Shown here: positions 24,363-33,528 of the stretch, in pieces | How the letters are laid out: each line of letters begins with the position of its first letter | Position numbering within the stretch: position 1 is the first letter of the stretch | DNA from: Micromonospora okii | GTDB taxonomy: Bacteria; Actinomycetota; Actinomycetes; Mycobacteriales; Micromonosporaceae | Assembly (NCBI RefSeq): GCF_020884795.1 | Contig: NZ_BBZF01000013.1 | Location: 192,485 to 256,484 of the forward strand | Length of the DNA: 64,000 nucleotides | Reading direction: 5' to 3' | The notes under the pieces: generated by a model | Databases searched by the model: none | What the model was told of the DNA's origin: nothing | What the model saw: only the letters and a program-made list of their open reading frames with translations | Program-made: the position numbers and the translations under genes

Positions 24363-25769
24363 ATGCACGAGCAGGACGAGTTGGCCGGTTACGGCTACCG
24401 GCAGGAGTTGAGCCGTCGGTTGCGGTTCCGGGACCTGACGGCGTACGGGCTGGTGTACATGGCGCCGATCGCCCCGATGGCGATCTTCGGCAGCGTGTAC
24501 GCGGGGTCGGGTGGGATGGTGGCGCTGGCGTACGCGGTCGGCGTGGTCGCGTTGGTGTTCACGGCGTGGTCGTACGCGCAGATGGTGCGGGCGTTTCCGA
24601 TGTCGGGCAGCGTCTACAACTACGCCGGGCGTGGCATCAGCCCGCCGGTGGGGTTCCTGGCCGGCTGGGTGATCCTGCTGGACTACGTGCTCGTGCCGGG
24701 GTTGCTGTACCTGGTGGCGTCGGTGGCGATGCACGCCTCGGTGCCGCAGGTGCCGGTGTGGCTGTGGCTGCTGGGTTTCGTCGCGGTCAACACGGTGGTG
24801 AACGCGCTGGGCATCCGGGTGACGGCGCTGGTCACCCGGGTCATGCTCGTCGGCGAGCTGCTGGTGCTGGGGGTGTTCCTGGTCGTCGCCGTGGGGGCGT
24901 TGGCGTCCGGGAAGGGGCGGCTGAGCTGGGAGGCGTTCTACAACCCGGACACGTTCGGCTGGTCGGTGGTGGCGGGGGCGGTGTCGGTGGCGGTGCTGTC
25001 GTTCCTCGGCTTCGACGGCATCAGCATGCTCGCCGAGGAGACGCGGGACGGGGCGCGGCAGGTGGGCCGGGCGATGGTCGCCGTACTGGTGGTGGCCGGG
25101 GTGTTGTTCATCGCGCAGACGTGGTTGGCGGCGATGCTCGTGCCCGACCCGGACGCCCTCCTGCGGAGCGGGGACCCGGAGGGCGTGGCGTTCTACGACG
25201 CCGCGGCGGTGGCGGGCGGCGGGTGGCTGGCGACGACGTGCGCGGTGGCGACGGCCATCGCGTGGGGGTTGCCGAACTCGATGGTGGCGCAGGTGGCCAC
25301 CAGTCGCCTGCTGTACGCGATGGCCCGCGACCGGCAACTGCCGGCGTTCCTGGCGAGGGTGTCGTCGCGGCGGAGCGTGCCGGTCAACGCCATCCTGCTC
25401 ATCGCCGCCGTGTCCCTGGCCCTGGGATGGGCGATGGCCGCCCGTTCGGACGGGATCAGCCTGCTGTCGTCGATGATCAACTTCGGGGCGATGGTGGCGT
25501 TCCTCGTCCTGCACGTCACGGTGGTCGTGCACCACGTCATCCGCCGGCGCAGCCGTAACTGGTGGGGGCACCTGGTCATGCCCGCCGTCGGGTTCGCGAT
25601 CCTCGCCTGGGTGGTGGTCCACGCGGACATCGCCGCGCAGCGCCTGGGGGTAGTGTGGCTGGCCGTCGGTGTCCTGGTCCTGGCCGGTCTCTACGCCGCC
25701 GGCCGGCGGCCGGTGTTGTCCGGCCTGACGCCGGCCGAGCCCGCCCAGCACGCGAAGCAGGAGGTGTGA
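24363..25769 (+). CDS. APC-superfamily amino acid/amine permease
   Basis: A 468-residue protein with 12 predicted spans. It begins with a cytoplasmic ELSRRLRFRDLTAYGLVYMAPIAPMAIFG, the APC TM1 signature with its unwound GLVYM segment. Also visible: SGSVYNYAGRGISPPVGFLAGW (TM2-3) and FLGFDGISMLAEETRDGARQ, the conserved TM6 to loop motif of the family. AGAGAGG precedes the ATG. A 5-bp gap to the acetamidase/formamidase gene implies co-transcription and import of an amide, amino acid or amine whose nitrogen is then released. Confidence 0.88.
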   Translation: MHEQDELAGYGYRQELSRRLRFRDLTAYGLVYMAPIAPMAIFGSVYAGSGGMVALAYAVGVVALVFTAWSYAQMVRAFPMSGSVYNYAGRGISPPVGFLAGWVILLDYVLVPGLLYLVASVAMHASVPQVPVWLWLLGFVAVNTVVNALGIRVTALVTRVMLVGELLVLGVFLVVAVGALASGKGRLSWEAFYNPDTFGWSVVAGAVSVAVLSFLGFDGISMLAEETRDGARQVGRAMVAVLVVAGVLFIAQTWLAAMLVPDPDALLRSGDPEGVAFYDAAAVAGGGWLATTCAVATAIAWGLPNSMVAQVATSRLLYAMARDRQLPAFLARVSSRRSVPVNAILLIAAVSLALGWAMAARSDGISLLSSMINFGAMVAFLVLHVTVVVHHVIRRRSRNWWGHLVMPAVGFAILAWVVVHADIAAQRLGVVWLAVGVLVLAGLYAAGRRPVLSGLTPAEPAQHAKQEV

Positions 25770-25774
25770 CCGGC

Positions 25775-26782
25775 ATGGAGAAGATCACCTACCGTCCGGG
25801 GGGCGACGAGTTCGCCTACGTCTTCGGGGGCCGACCGCCGGTGGCGCACCTGCGCTCGGGCGACGTCGTGGAGGTGTTCACCGAGGACTGCTTCGGCGGC
25901 CTGGTGCGCGGCCCGGAGGACCTGCCGTCGCGGGTGTGCCGGATGCCGTTCCTGAACCCGGTGTCGGGGCCGTTCTTCGTCGCCGACGCCGAGCCCGGGG
26001 ACACCCTCGCCGTCCACATCCTCGACATCACGCCCGCCCGGGACTGGGGTGTGTCGTCGACGTTCCCGCACTTCGGGGCGCTGACCTCCACCACGCACAC
26101 GGCGACGCTCCAGCCGCCCCTGCCCGAGCGGGTGTGGGTGTACGGGATCGACCGGCAGGCGGGCACGGTGCGGTTCCACGCCACCGCCAGCGACCACACG
26201 GTGGACCTGCCCCTGGACCCGATGATCGGCACGATCGGGGTCGCCCCGCCCGGGTTCGAGGCGCGTTCCACGCTCGTGCCCGACACCCACGGCGGCAACC
26301 TCGACACCCCGGAACTGCGCCCCGGCACCACCCTCTACCTCGGGGTCAACCAGCCCGGGGCGCTGCTGGCGCTGGGCGACGGCCACGCCCGGCAGGGCGA
26401 GGGCGAGGCGTGCGGCGTCGGTGTGGAGATCGCCACCGTCACCACGTTCGCCGTCGAGCTGATCAAGGGTGTGTCGACGGCGTGGCCGAGGCTGGAGACC
26501 GACGCGGCGGTCATGTCGATCGGCTGCGCCCGCCCCCTGGAGGACGCCTACCGCATCGCCCACCACGACCTCGTCGGCTGGACCCAGGAGCTGACCGGCC
26601 TGGACGCGCTCGACGCCTACCAGCTCGTCTCCCAGGCCGGGCGGGCGCCGATCGGCAACGTGTGCGACCCCAACTACACCGTCCTCGCCGCCGTCGACAA
26701 GGCCCTGCTGCCCCGGCTCGGCGAGGTGTACGGCGACGCCCACCGCCGGCTCCGGCAACTCGCCGCGACGCCTGACGCCTGA
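25775..26782 (+). CDS. Acetamidase/formamidase family protein
   Basis: A 335-residue soluble enzyme. Landmarks: GGRPPVAHLRSGDVVEVFTEDCFGG, GPFFVADAEPGDTLAVHILDI, PLDPMIGTIGVAPPG, VPDTHGGNLDTPEL (the conserved HGGN-D metal/active-site segment) and LALGDGHARQGEGEACG. These proteins hydrolyse short amides to the acid and ammonia. The ATG at 25775 is preferred; a GTG at 25766 sits too close to the AGGAGG. Operon with the APC permease suggests a nitrogen-scavenging unit. Confidence 0.9.
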   Translation: MEKITYRPGGDEFAYVFGGRPPVAHLRSGDVVEVFTEDCFGGLVRGPEDLPSRVCRMPFLNPVSGPFFVADAEPGDTLAVHILDITPARDWGVSSTFPHFGALTSTTHTATLQPPLPERVWVYGIDRQAGTVRFHATASDHTVDLPLDPMIGTIGVAPPGFEARSTLVPDTHGGNLDTPELRPGTTLYLGVNQPGALLALGDGHARQGEGEACGVGVEIATVTTFAVELIKGVSTAWPRLETDAAVMSIGCARPLEDAYRIAHHDLVGWTQELTGLDALDAYQLVSQAGRAPIGNVCDPNYTVLAAVDKALLPRLGEVYGDAHRRLRQLAATPDA

Positions 26783-26972
26783 CACCGCCACGCCTGACGC
26801 TGTGACGCTGCCGCCGCAAGGCCGTGACGCCGCGACGTCTGACGCCTGACGGCGTCCACGCCTCCCGTTCCGCCGCCACGCGGCGAGTTGTTCGTTGCGA
26901 TCTTCGGGTTCGGCCTGCCTGATCGGGGTACGGCCCCATGCTGTAAGGGCGGGTGCGGGCGAGGGGGCGGCG
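26783..26972 (+). repeat. TGACGCC-rich simple repeats between genes
   Basis: The 5' part (26770-26860) has several copies of CTGACGC/GTGACGC spaced 8-25 bp apart. No gene is visible; it may be slippage-derived spacer. Confidence 0.4.
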
Positions 26973-28766
26973 ATGGCGGACGCGACGGTGTCGGACCTGG
27001 TGGTGGGCCGACTGGCGGACTGGGGTGTCGAGCGCGTCTTCGGCTACTCGGGTGACGGCATCGACGGAGTCATGGGCGCGTTGCGCCGCGCCGGTCGGCC
27101 GGAGTTCGTGCAGGCCCGGCACGAGGAGACGGCCGCGTTCATGGCCTGCGGTCACGCCAAGTACACCGGCAGGCTCGGGGTCTGCCTGGCCACCCAGGGG
27201 CCGGGGGCGGTGCACCTGCTCAACGGGCTCTACGACGCCCGGCTGGACTCCCAGCCCGTGCTCGCCCTCGTCGGCCAGCAGATGACGTCGGTGCTGGGCA
27301 GCGGCTACCAGCAGGAGATCGACCTGGTGCGCCTCTACGGGGACGTCTGCGCGCAGTTCGTGCAGACCGCGTACACGCCCGAGCAACTGCCGATGCTGCT
27401 CGACCGGGCCATCCGCACGGCGCTGGCGACCCGCAGCCCCACCTGCGTGATCCTGCCGCACGACGTGCAGACCGCCCCGGCCCCCGACCTGGGCGAGCGG
27501 AAGCACGGGGTCATGGTGACCAACCCGGGGCTGCCGGTGCCCGAGCTGCGGCCCTCCGCCGACGACCTGCGGGCCGCCGCGGACCTGCTCGACGCGGGGC
27601 AGCGGGTGGCGATCCTGGTGGGGCAGGGGGCCCGCGCCGCCGCCGGCGAGGTGGTCGACATCGCCGAGGCGCTGGGCGCGGGGGTGACGGCCTCGCTGCT
27701 GGGCAAGCCGGTGCTGGACGAGGCCCTGCCCTTCCACACGGGGGTGATGGGCCACCTGGGCAGCACCGCCAGCAGCGCGCTGATGGACGAGTGCGACACG
27801 CTGCTCATCGTCGGCAGCAACGATCCCTGGTCGGAGTTCTATCCCGCGCCGGGGCAGGCCCGGGCGGTGCAGATCGACATCGACGGCCGACGCCTGGGCA
27901 CCCGCTATCCGGTGGAGGTTCCGCTGCTCGGCGACGCCGCCGCGACCATCCGGGCCCTGCTGCCGCTGCTCGGGGCCCGTTCGGACCGGAGCTGGCGGCA
28001 GCGCGTCGAGGGCGAGGTGACCCGCTGGCGGGACATCGCCCGGCGGCGGGCCACCGCCGAGGCCGAGCCGCTCAACCCGCAGTACGTGGTGCACGCCCTC
28101 ACCGATCACCTGCCCGGCGACGCGCAGGTCTCCGTGGACGTCGGATCGGTGACCTACTGGTACGCGCGGCACCTGCGGCTGCCCGTCGGCGTCGACGCGC
28201 ACCTGTCGAGCACCCTGGCCTCGATGGGTTCGGCGATGCCGTACGGCCTGGCCGCGAAGCTCGCCGCCCCGCACCGCCCGGTCGTGGCCCTCGCCGGGGA
28301 CGGGGCGATGCAGATGAGCGGGCTGGCCGAGCTGCTCACCGTCGCGCACCGGTGGCGGGACTGGGCCGACCCACGGTTCGTGGTGCTCGTGCTGCACAAC
28401 CGCGACCTCGCGGAGGTGAGCTGGGAGCAGCGGGAGATGGAGGGGGATCCCCGGTTCGTCGACTCCCAGCGGCTGCCCGACGCCCCGTACGCCCGCTGGG
28501 CCGAGCTGCTGGGCCTGCGCGGCGTGCGGGTCACCACGCCGGCCGAGGTCGACGGCGCGTGGGAGGAGGCGTTGTCGGCGGACCGGCCGATGCTGATCGA
28601 GGCGATCGTCGACCCGGCGGTTCCGCTGCTGCCGCCCGCCCAGCCGTACGAGAAGGTCGCCACGATGTACGCCGCGCTCGGCGCGGAGGAGACCGAGCTG
28701 GGCCGGCGGGCGCTGGCGCACCTGCGCCGGGAGCGGGCCACCGAGGGCTTCGACGACCCCCGGTGA
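26973..28766 (+). CDS. Thiamine-diphosphate-dependent enzyme, pyruvate oxidase-like
   Basis: A 597-residue three-domain TPP enzyme. The N-terminal PYR domain has the catalytic Glu in RHEETAAFMACGHAK (~residue 51) and LATQGPGAVHLLNGLYDA. The middle FAD/Rossmann-type domain contains VGQGARAAAGEV and LLIVGSNDPW. The C-terminal PP domain has VALAGDGAMQMSG (GDG of the TPP motif, ~445) with HNRDLAEVSWEQ completing it. This organisation fits POX/PoxB, acetolactate synthase-like or IolD-like enzymes; PoxB-like is favoured by the C-terminus. The next gene overlaps its stop by 4 nt. Confidence 0.87.
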   Translation: MADATVSDLVVGRLADWGVERVFGYSGDGIDGVMGALRRAGRPEFVQARHEETAAFMACGHAKYTGRLGVCLATQGPGAVHLLNGLYDARLDSQPVLALVGQQMTSVLGSGYQQEIDLVRLYGDVCAQFVQTAYTPEQLPMLLDRAIRTALATRSPTCVILPHDVQTAPAPDLGERKHGVMVTNPGLPVPELRPSADDLRAAADLLDAGQRVAILVGQGARAAAGEVVDIAEALGAGVTASLLGKPVLDEALPFHTGVMGHLGSTASSALMDECDTLLIVGSNDPWSEFYPAPGQARAVQIDIDGRRLGTRYPVEVPLLGDAAATIRALLPLLGARSDRSWRQRVEGEVTRWRDIARRRATAEAEPLNPQYVVHALTDHLPGDAQVSVDVGSVTYWYARHLRLPVGVDAHLSSTLASMGSAMPYGLAAKLAAPHRPVVALAGDGAMQMSGLAELLTVAHRWRDWADPRFVVLVLHNRDLAEVSWEQREMEGDPRFVDSQRLPDAPYARWAELLGLRGVRVTTPAEVDGAWEEALSADRPMLIEAIVDPAVPLLPPAQPYEKVATMYAALGAEETELGRRALAHLRRERATEGFDDPR

Positions 28767-29107
28767 CGGCGGCGAAACGCTGCGACGCGCACGCCGAGCA
28801 GCTACGGCCGTTCGCCGCCCGCTACTCCGAGGACGCCCCGGCCGAACCCGACCGGCTGCACTCCCAGCTCTTCTCGGGCGCCCGCACCGGAGGCATCGGC
28901 CTCCTGCGGGACCTTCAGGACCTCTACCTGATGGCCGCCGAGTGCGACATCGCCTGGACCGTCGTCGGCCAGGCCGCCTACGGCGTCCGCGACGAGGACC
29001 TGCTCGCGGTCGTGCGGCGCTGCGAGGGGGAGACGGCGATCCAGCTCAAGTGGCTGCGGACGCGCATGAAGGCCGCCGCGCCCCAGGCGCTCGTCGTCGC
29101 CGACTGA
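28763..29107 (+). CDS. Small helical protein coupled to the TPP enzyme
   Basis: A 114-residue helical protein from a GTG overlapping the upstream stop (GTGA). Features: FSGARTGGIGLLRDLQDLYLMAAECDIAWTVVGQAAYGVRDEDLLAVVRRCEGETAIQLKWLRTRM. The repeated helix with Asp/Glu/Trp suggests a ferritin-like or four-helix fold, but metal ligands are not complete by eye. Tight coupling implies it acts with the oxidase-like enzyme, perhaps as a subunit or stabiliser. No name can be given. Confidence 0.6.
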   Translation: MTAAKRCDAHAEQLRPFAARYSEDAPAEPDRLHSQLFSGARTGGIGLLRDLQDLYLMAAECDIAWTVVGQAAYGVRDEDLLAVVRRCEGETAIQLKWLRTRMKAAAPQALVVAD

Positions 29108-29119
29108 CCGGCGGCGGGG

Positions 29120-30220
29120 TCAGCGCAGCAGCACCGGGCCCGCGTCGATCCGGGTGCGGAACAGGGCGTACGGCTTGCGCCGCAGATCCTGCCCGCCCTG
29201 GTACTTCGACTGGCGGTGCAACTGGTTGGCGGTCACGTACAGGTGCCCGTCGGCCGCCACCGACATGGTGTCCGGCCACAGCAGCCGGGGGTCGTGGACC
29301 ACGGTCTCGTACTCGCCGTCGGTGCGGCGGCGCAGCACGGCGTCGTGCTCGTAGGAGGTGAGGTAGAGCCGGCCGGCGTCGTCGGTCTCCAGGCCGTCGG
29401 CGCCGCCGCCCTTGTCGCCCTCGTCGCGCACCGTCGCGGCCACCTCGTCGTCGCCGAGCGCGCGGTCGGCGAGGGCGTCGGTGGCGACGCTGTACCAGCG
29501 GCGCGACGCCAACGGGCAGTAGTGGAGGCGGGAGCCGTCGGCGGCGATGGCGATGCCGTCACACCCCATGCGCACCGGCTTCGGGCCGCCGTCGGCGGGG
29601 CGTTCGAGGAACGGCCGGCCCTCGACCACCGGCCGGAACGTCTCCAGCGGCTCCGCCTTCGTCGACGGGTGCTCGTGCAACCGCCGCCACGACGCGCCCG
29701 AGGCCAGGTCGACCACGACGATGCCGTTCGGGCCGGAGTCGGAGGAGTCGGTGATGTAGGCGGTGCCGGCTTCGCCGCGGCGCAGGTCGAAGCGGACGTC
29801 GTTGAGGTAGGTGCTGGGCAGCGCCACGTCGGCCGGGAAGGTGATCACCTGGGCGACGGTGTCGGTGTCCAGGTCCACCCGGACCAGCTTCGGCCCGCCC
29901 GGGCGGGTCGGTTGGAACATCGGGCTGCCGGTGTCGAGCACCCACAGGCGGTCGGCCGGGTCGACCACGATGCTCTGCACCGACACGAACGCCCGCGCGT
30001 CGTCGTCGCCCGACGGGCTGTTCCACTCCCGGTCCGGGAACGGCACCTCGACGCCGTCGCGCAGCTCGACCACCGTGGCCGGCACCTCGTCGCCCCACTT
30101 CGGGAAGTTGACGAAGATCCGGCCCGTGTGGGACACGCTCACGCCGGTCGGCATCGGCCCGGTGAAGGTGTGCACCACCTCCAGCTCCCCGACGGGCTCG
30201 TCACCCACCGGGCCCGTCAC
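29120..30220 (-). CDS. Yellow/major royal jelly protein-like (MRJP) beta-propeller
   Basis: A 366-residue protein with MRJP/yellow-family features: EVVHTFTGPMPTGVSVSHTGRIFVNFPKW, DPADRLWVLDTGSP, GGPKLVRVDLDTDTV, TYLNDVRFDL...AYITDSSDSGPNGIVVVDL, PVRMGCDGIAIAADGSRLHYCPLASRRWY and LYLTSYEHDAV. Each is a blade motif of the six-bladed propeller. Bacterial members may act as lactonase- or gluconolactonase-like enzymes. No signal peptide is visible from the chosen GTG (30220), so cytosolic location is likely. Confidence 0.85.
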   Translation of the reverse strand: MTGPVGDEPVGELEVVHTFTGPMPTGVSVSHTGRIFVNFPKWGDEVPATVVELRDGVEVPFPDREWNSPSGDDDARAFVSVQSIVVDPADRLWVLDTGSPMFQPTRPGGPKLVRVDLDTDTVAQVITFPADVALPSTYLNDVRFDLRRGEAGTAYITDSSDSGPNGIVVVDLASGASWRRLHEHPSTKAEPLETFRPVVEGRPFLERPADGGPKPVRMGCDGIAIAADGSRLHYCPLASRRWYSVATDALADRALGDDEVAATVRDEGDKGGGADGLETDDAGRLYLTSYEHDAVLRRRTDGEYETVVHDPRLLWPDTMSVAADGHLYVTANQLHRQSKYQGGQDLRRKPYALFRTRIDAGPVLLR

Positions 30221-30529
30221 CGCGACGCCCTCGGGGCGACGGCGGTGACCGCGCCGCAGGCCGGGTGCGGAACGAGGTCGGTGGCGACGAGGGTTCTGCT
30301 GGTCGGCATCATCCACACGTCCTACCCCTCCGTCCGCCGATGACACCCGACCGGCCGGAGGAAGGCGGGGCCGAGTGCGCTGAAAGTTTCAAGGCATTGA
30401 CATCGATCAAATCTCCAGTCAGGCTTTGCGAAACCCTCTCGGACCGGTGACGGGCCCGAATTTCCGAGTTTGTTTTCATTGGCGTTGATCGATGCTTTCT
30501 TCGCATTCTTTCGACGGATCGGAGATCTG
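30221..30529. other. AT-richer divergent promoter region
   Basis: 309 bp between the MRJP-like gene and the glycosyltransferase. The part from about 30380 to 30530 is noticeably less GC-rich than the window (TTTCAAGGCATTGACATCGA, TTTGTTTTCATTGGC). It contains TTGACA-like sequence but I cannot fix a -10. No gene seen. Confidence 0.45.
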
Positions 30530-31696
30530 ATGCGCGTCGCCCTCCTCACCACGACCCAGCACGGGCACCTGAACCCCTACGTTCCGGTGGTCAACGCGCT
30601 CCAGGCCGCCGGCAGTGAGGTCGACCTGCTGCTGTTGTCCGCCGACGGTGGCGCGCTCGACGAGCAGCGTCGTCAGGCCCTGGGCAAGGCGCAGGTCCAC
30701 GCGATCGGGCAGGTCGAGATGGCGCCGTGGAGCGGCGACCCGGCGAAGATCGGCCCGATGCTCCAGTCGTCGCCGGTGGCGGACCAGACGGCAGCCGCGC
30801 TCCGTGCGACGGCGCCGGACTTCGTGCTCGTCGACTCGCTGCCGGTCACGGCGGCGGCCATGGTCGGCGCACGGGCGTCCGGCCTGCCGTACGGGATGAT
30901 CTGGGCCAACCTGGGTGGCGTCTGCCCGCGCGAGCACCGACGAGGCCGCTGGCCGTACGACGAACAGGTCGGCGACTATCTGACCAGGAACGGGGTGTCG
31001 TGGTCCACCCGGACCCATTCGGCGCGTTCGCCGATTCTCAATGTCATGCCGACGATTCCCGCTCTCGTCGGGGACGACGCGGTCACCGACGACGGTGTGC
31101 GGCTCGTCGGGCTGCCGGGTGCGGCGGGGCCCCGCGGCGACGAGGTCGCCTTCCCGGCCCTGGACCGGATCGACCCCGACCGCCCACTGGTGTACGTCTC
31201 CTTCGGCACGATCTTCTACCGGCGGCCGGACCTGCTGCGCACGGTGATCATCGGGGCGGCGGCGACCGGTGCGCAGGTGATCGCCGCGGTGGGAGACCTC
31301 GCCGAGGAACTCGCGCTGCCCGACGAGGTGCTCACCGCCCCGTACCTGCCGCAACGTGAGGTGCTCGAGCGCGCCGACGTCTTCATCACCCACGGCGGCT
31401 ACAACTCCGTGGCGGAGTCGATCCGGGCGGCGACACCGATGCTGGTGATCCCGCTGGCGGTGGACCAGCCCGTCCAGGCGTACTTCGTGGGCAGGGCGGG
31501 CTTCGGGACGGCGCTGGAGCCGGCCCGCGTCACCGGGCAGGCGGTCGCCGCCGCCGTCACCGATCTGCTCGATCCCGCCCGGGACTACCGGGCCCGGCTG
31601 CGCGCCGCGCAGCCGGAGTGCGGCGATTCCGCCGGGCGCACGGCCGAGCTGGTCGTCGGCGCGATCGAGGCGCTGGCGCGAGAGGGGGAGCGGTGA
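30530..31696 (+). CDS. MGT-family (UGT-like) glycosyltransferase
   Basis: A 388-residue GT-B fold, GT1-like. The N-terminal domain begins MRVALLTTTQHGHLNPYVPVVNAL, with the family's catalytic-position His in QHGHLNP. The C-terminal donor domain contains PLVYVSFGTIFYRR and the nucleotide-sugar signature VLERADVFITHGGYNSVAES...PMLVIPLAVDQP, where HGGYNS and D-Q match the UDP-sugar site. Such enzymes glycosylate macrolides, aglycones or plant-type phenolics. The ATG 30530 has CGGAGA upstream. Start of a six-gene operon; the next gene overlaps by 4 nt. Confidence 0.9.
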   Translation: MRVALLTTTQHGHLNPYVPVVNALQAAGSEVDLLLLSADGGALDEQRRQALGKAQVHAIGQVEMAPWSGDPAKIGPMLQSSPVADQTAAALRATAPDFVLVDSLPVTAAAMVGARASGLPYGMIWANLGGVCPREHRRGRWPYDEQVGDYLTRNGVSWSTRTHSARSPILNVMPTIPALVGDDAVTDDGVRLVGLPGAAGPRGDEVAFPALDRIDPDRPLVYVSFGTIFYRRPDLLRTVIIGAAATGAQVIAAVGDLAEELALPDEVLTAPYLPQREVLERADVFITHGGYNSVAESIRAATPMLVIPLAVDQPVQAYFVGRAGFGTALEPARVTGQAVAAAVTDLLDPARDYRARLRAAQPECGDSAGRTAELVVGAIEALAREGER

Positions 31697-33012
31697 CGAT
31701 CGAACTGCAACGGCCGGTGGACGACCCGATCGTGATCGACGACCTCGAGCGCCTCTCGTTCCGGGTGGACCGCCGCGCCTACACCGACGACGACCTGGCC
31801 GCGCAGGAGACGACCAGGATCTTCGACCGCTGCTGGTTGTACGTCGGGCACGAGTCGGAGGTTCCCCGGCCGGGCTCCTACGTGGCACGCGACGTCGGCG
31901 GGCGTCCGGTGGTCATGGCGCGCGGGTCCGACGGGGTGATCCGGGTCTTCGCGAACAGTTGCCCCCACCGGGGAGCCCTGATCTGCTCGCAGCCGGCCGG
32001 GCAGGCCAGATCGTTCCGGTGCCCGTACCACGACTGGACGTTCTCCAACCGGGGCGACCTGGTCGGGGTGCCGATCCCGGACGGGTACGGGCCGGGCTTC
32101 CGGAAGGCCGACTTCGGCCTGGCGCGGCACCGCAGCGACGGCTACCGGGGTTTCGTCTTCGTCACCTTCGACCCGGAGCAGCCGCGCACCCTGACCGAGT
32201 ACCTGGCGGGCGCGACGGAGTACCTCGACCTCGTCGACGACCAGTCCGAGGTCGGGATGGAGGTGATCCAGGGCGCGCAGCTCCACGGGGCCCGGGCCAA
32301 CTGGAAGCTCATGATGGAGAACAGCGTCGACATCTACCACTTCCGGGCCCTGCACAAGCGGTACGTCGGCTACATGGAGTCGCTGGGGTCGGTGCCGCCA
32401 CGGCGACGAGGCGGCTTCGGCCGGGCCCTCGGGCTGGGGCACGGGGCCAACGAGCTGCCACCGGCGGCGGCCCGCCCGCTCGCCTACTGGACGCCGATGT
32501 TCGGCGCCGGGGTCCGGCCACGGATCGAGGCGACGGCCGCGCGGTTCGTCGACCGGTTCGGCACCGAACGCGCCCAGCGGATCACCGGCACCAACCGCGC
32601 GCTGCTGATCTTCCCCAACCTGATGATCATCGACGCGATCGCGATCACGATCCGCAAGATCGACCCGATCGGCGCCGGCCAGATGGCCATCACCTCGGTC
32701 GCCCTGGCCCCCAGGGACGAGGACCCGGACATCCGGGAACTCCGCAAGAGTCACTACCTGACCTTCCTCGGCCCCGCCGGCTTCGCCACCCCCGACGACA
32801 TCGAGATCATCGAGTCGTGCCAGCGGGGCTATCTCAACCGCACGGTCCGCTACTCGGACCTGTCGCGCGGGATGGACAAGGAGGTCCCGGAGACGACCGA
32901 CGAGCTTCCCGCCCGCGAGTTCTGGCGGCAGTGGGACCGGCTGATGCACGACGACGACGGCCACGTCGAGGCCGCCCACCGGGCCGGGACGCAGGGGGCG
33001 GAGCCGCGATGA
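31693..33012 (+). CDS. Rieske non-heme iron oxygenase, alpha subunit
   Basis: A 439-residue ring-hydroxylating oxygenase large subunit. The Rieske [2Fe-2S] ligands are C90-x-H92 (SCPHRG) and C110-x2-H113 (CPYHDW). The mononuclear iron site is D213-x2-H216-x4-H221 in VDIYHFRALHKRY, with NSVD before it carrying the bridging Asp. It oxidises an aromatic or similar substrate with O2 and electrons from a ferredoxin or reductase; no such partner is adjacent. The GTG start overlaps the glycosyltransferase stop (GTGA), and its stop overlaps the beta subunit ATG. Confidence 0.93.
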   Translation: MTIELQRPVDDPIVIDDLERLSFRVDRRAYTDDDLAAQETTRIFDRCWLYVGHESEVPRPGSYVARDVGGRPVVMARGSDGVIRVFANSCPHRGALICSQPAGQARSFRCPYHDWTFSNRGDLVGVPIPDGYGPGFRKADFGLARHRSDGYRGFVFVTFDPEQPRTLTEYLAGATEYLDLVDDQSEVGMEVIQGAQLHGARANWKLMMENSVDIYHFRALHKRYVGYMESLGSVPPRRRGGFGRALGLGHGANELPPAAARPLAYWTPMFGAGVRPRIEATAARFVDRFGTERAQRITGTNRALLIFPNLMIIDAIAITIRKIDPIGAGQMAITSVALAPRDEDPDIRELRKSHYLTFLGPAGFATPDDIEIIESCQRGYLNRTVRYSDLSRGMDKEVPETTDELPAREFWRQWDRLMHDDDGHVEAAHRAGTQGAEPR

Positions 33013-33521
33013 CCACCGAGCTGGCGATCGACGAGGCGGCCCGGGTGCGGTTGTGGCACCGGGTGAACCAGTTCCTCTTCCGCGAGGCGCGGCTGCTCGA
33101 CGAGTGGCGGCTGCGCGAGTGGTACGACGAGATGCTGACCGAGGACATCCGCTACTCGGTGCCGGCCACCGACGTCCGGGGCGGGACGGCCGACGCGCTC
33201 GGGCTCGTCGACGACGACGCCGCCCGGCTGCGCCAGCGGATCGAACAACTCCTCAACGGCGAGGTGTGGTGCGAGAACCCCCGGTCGCGGACGAACCGGA
33301 TGGTCAGCAACGTGGAGATCCTGACCGACCGGGGCACGCACCTCGACGTGGCGGCGAACGTCGTCGTGCACCGGTTCGGGCACGGGCGCTCCGACGCGTA
33401 CGTCGGGAAGTGCCGGTTGGAGCTGGTCGTCGACGGTGAGTCGTTCCGGGTTCGGAGGCGGGTCGTGGTGCTCGACCACGAGACGTTGTACGAGCACGGA
33501 AAGCTCAGCATCATCCTGTGA
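33009..33521 (+). CDS. Ring-hydroxylating oxygenase, beta subunit
   Basis: A 170-residue SnoaL/NTF2-like small subunit: FLFREARLLDEWRLREWYDEMLTEDIRYSVPAT, ENPRSRTNRMVSNVEI, VVVHRFGHGRSDAYVGKCRLELV, VRRRVVVLDHETL. All are standard beta-subunit landmarks. It gives the alpha3beta3 hexamer its structure. Start set by the ATGA overlap with the alpha gene. Confidence 0.92.
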   Translation: MTTELAIDEAARVRLWHRVNQFLFREARLLDEWRLREWYDEMLTEDIRYSVPATDVRGGTADALGLVDDDAARLRQRIEQLLNGEVWCENPRSRTNRMVSNVEILTDRGTHLDVAANVVVHRFGHGRSDAYVGKCRLELVVDGESFRVRRRVVVLDHETLYEHGKLSIIL

Positions 33522-33528
33522 CCGGGCA

